Of a DNA stretch of 64,000 nucleotides, positions 63,304 to 64,000 are shown piece after piece. The first letter of the stretch is position 1. Each line of letters begins with the position of its first letter. The DNA lies in contig NW_025804742.1 in NCBI RefSeq assembly GCF_014805685.1, forward strand, positions 61,001 to 125,000, read 5' to 3'. A program made the position numbers and the translations under genes. The notes below the pieces were generated by a model. It did not search any database. It was not told where the DNA came from and was given only the letters and a program-made list of their open reading frames with translations. The stretch comes from Silurus meridionalis (lineage: Eukaryota; Chordata; Actinopteri; Siluriformes; Siluridae).

Positions 63304-63590
63304 CTTGAAGAAGGTGAGGCCTCAGTACCGTCAGCAGATTCCTTGGTCAGGCGTTGCTGCCATGCCTGGAAGAAGACCACTCCTATGCCTGCTGGGCCAA
63401 CCGCAGGCTCAGACCAGCACCCACTTACCGCCCCGGCTCTCTACCAAGGACCTATCCCTGAAGGTCACATGCAGAAAGCTAGCCCCTCGCTTTATTGGAC
63501 CTTTTTTTATAGTCAAGGTCATCAACCCTGTGGCTGTCCGCCTCTGCCTTCCCAGAGTTTACCTTCCATGTTTCACGCCTCAAACCGGTC
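63304..63590 (+). pseudogene. Ty3/Gypsy integrase C-terminus, continuation after LINE
   Basis: [20 protein letters not shown] (frame 1) then, after a shift, [20 protein letters not shown] and [14 protein letters not shown], the GPY/F-like end of integrase. Sequence then jumps into LTR-like DNA, so the pol end and polypurine tract are deleted. Confidence 0.8.
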
Positions 63591-63599
63591 CAAGCTTGC

Positions 63600-63965
63600 T
63601 CCCCTGGTTGCTTCTCGGATCCTTTGGTTTCGATGTTGGATCTTCCGGTTTTCTCGGATTCGCACTTGCCATCGGTCGCGGTTTGTTTTTGATTTTTTTT
63701 TTTTCGAAACTCACATTAATTATCTCCCTTGGCCCCACCCCCACGTGGCACGGTGTGGTCGTGAGTTTTCGGACGCTTTTTGTTTTGTGTTTTTTCATAT
63801 GTGGACTATTCAGCCTGTGGTTGTAAGTTTCAGACACTTTGGTTTTGTGCTTTTTGTTCTGCAAGGACATTGTGTTTTGCCTGAAATAGTTTTTTGTTAT
63901 TAAAGACTTAAAATATATACCTTGCTGGTGTCCTGCATTTGGGTCCAACTGCATGCACCCTAACA
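63600..63965 (+). mobile_element. 3' LTR of the Ty3/Gypsy element, 5'-truncated
   Basis: Homologous to 57585-57918. It ends tgcatgcaccctaaca. The first ~150 bp of the LTR are missing, consistent with a deletion that also removed the end of pol. Confidence 0.75.
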
Positions 63966-64000
63966 CTCATCTTCTCTTTCATATCATTGTAACTCAGTTT

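Overview
The window reads as nuclear DNA of a ray-finned fish. It is dominated by teleost-type mobile elements: L2, Rex1/Babar-like and RTE LINEs, Tc1-like and hAT DNA transposons, a DIRS element and a Ty3/Gypsy element. It is also very rich in (CA/TG)n microsatellites. Host genes are split into short exons with GT-AG introns. The species cannot be named from the sequence; an otophysan such as a catfish, characin or cyprinid is plausible but only inferred. There are no bacterial-type genes, CRISPR arrays, rRNA or tRNA genes that I can support.

Two host genes are visible, in divergent orientation. At the left edge, on the minus strand, is one exon (826-989) of a lysosomal acid beta-galactosidase (GLB1 family). 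On its upstream side lies a tandem array (990-1305) in which the 3' splice acceptor and the first 29 exon bases have been copied several times between CA/TG tracts. From 30332 to the right edge, on the plus strand, is the 5' half of a class X myosin gene (myo10-like). I can place eleven coding segments, from the start exon to the relay/SH1-proximal part of the motor head. P-loop, switch I and switch II are intact and all splice phases agree. The exon expected to encode the N-terminal SH3-like part (second coding exon in other vertebrates) was not found between 30371 and 39326.

Between the two genes (about 1.3-30 kb) lies a nested repeat graveyard. Examples are an RTE LINE inserted inside a Tc1 transposase with a 13-bp target duplication, an L2 LINE split by other LINEs, a complete hAT-type non-autonomous element with 8-bp TSDs, and a complete TA-flanked Tc1-like element with a DD37E transposase. 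A GC-box/CCAAT-containing 5' region with chained upstream ORFs precedes the myosin start codon.

The myosin introns carry further insertions. These are a DIRS element missing its reverse-transcriptase palm, L2 3' ends, a near-complete Rex1/Babar-like LINE, RTE 3' ends, a telomere-like repeat, two minisatellites, and a Ty3/Gypsy element (57430-63965) itself interrupted by a LINE. Six of ten visible myosin acceptors sit directly behind long TG tracts, as does the beta-galactosidase acceptor. TG-repeat/splice-site juxtaposition is therefore the recurring theme. Every transposon ORF examined is broken by stops, frameshifts or deletions; no autonomous mobile element is evident.
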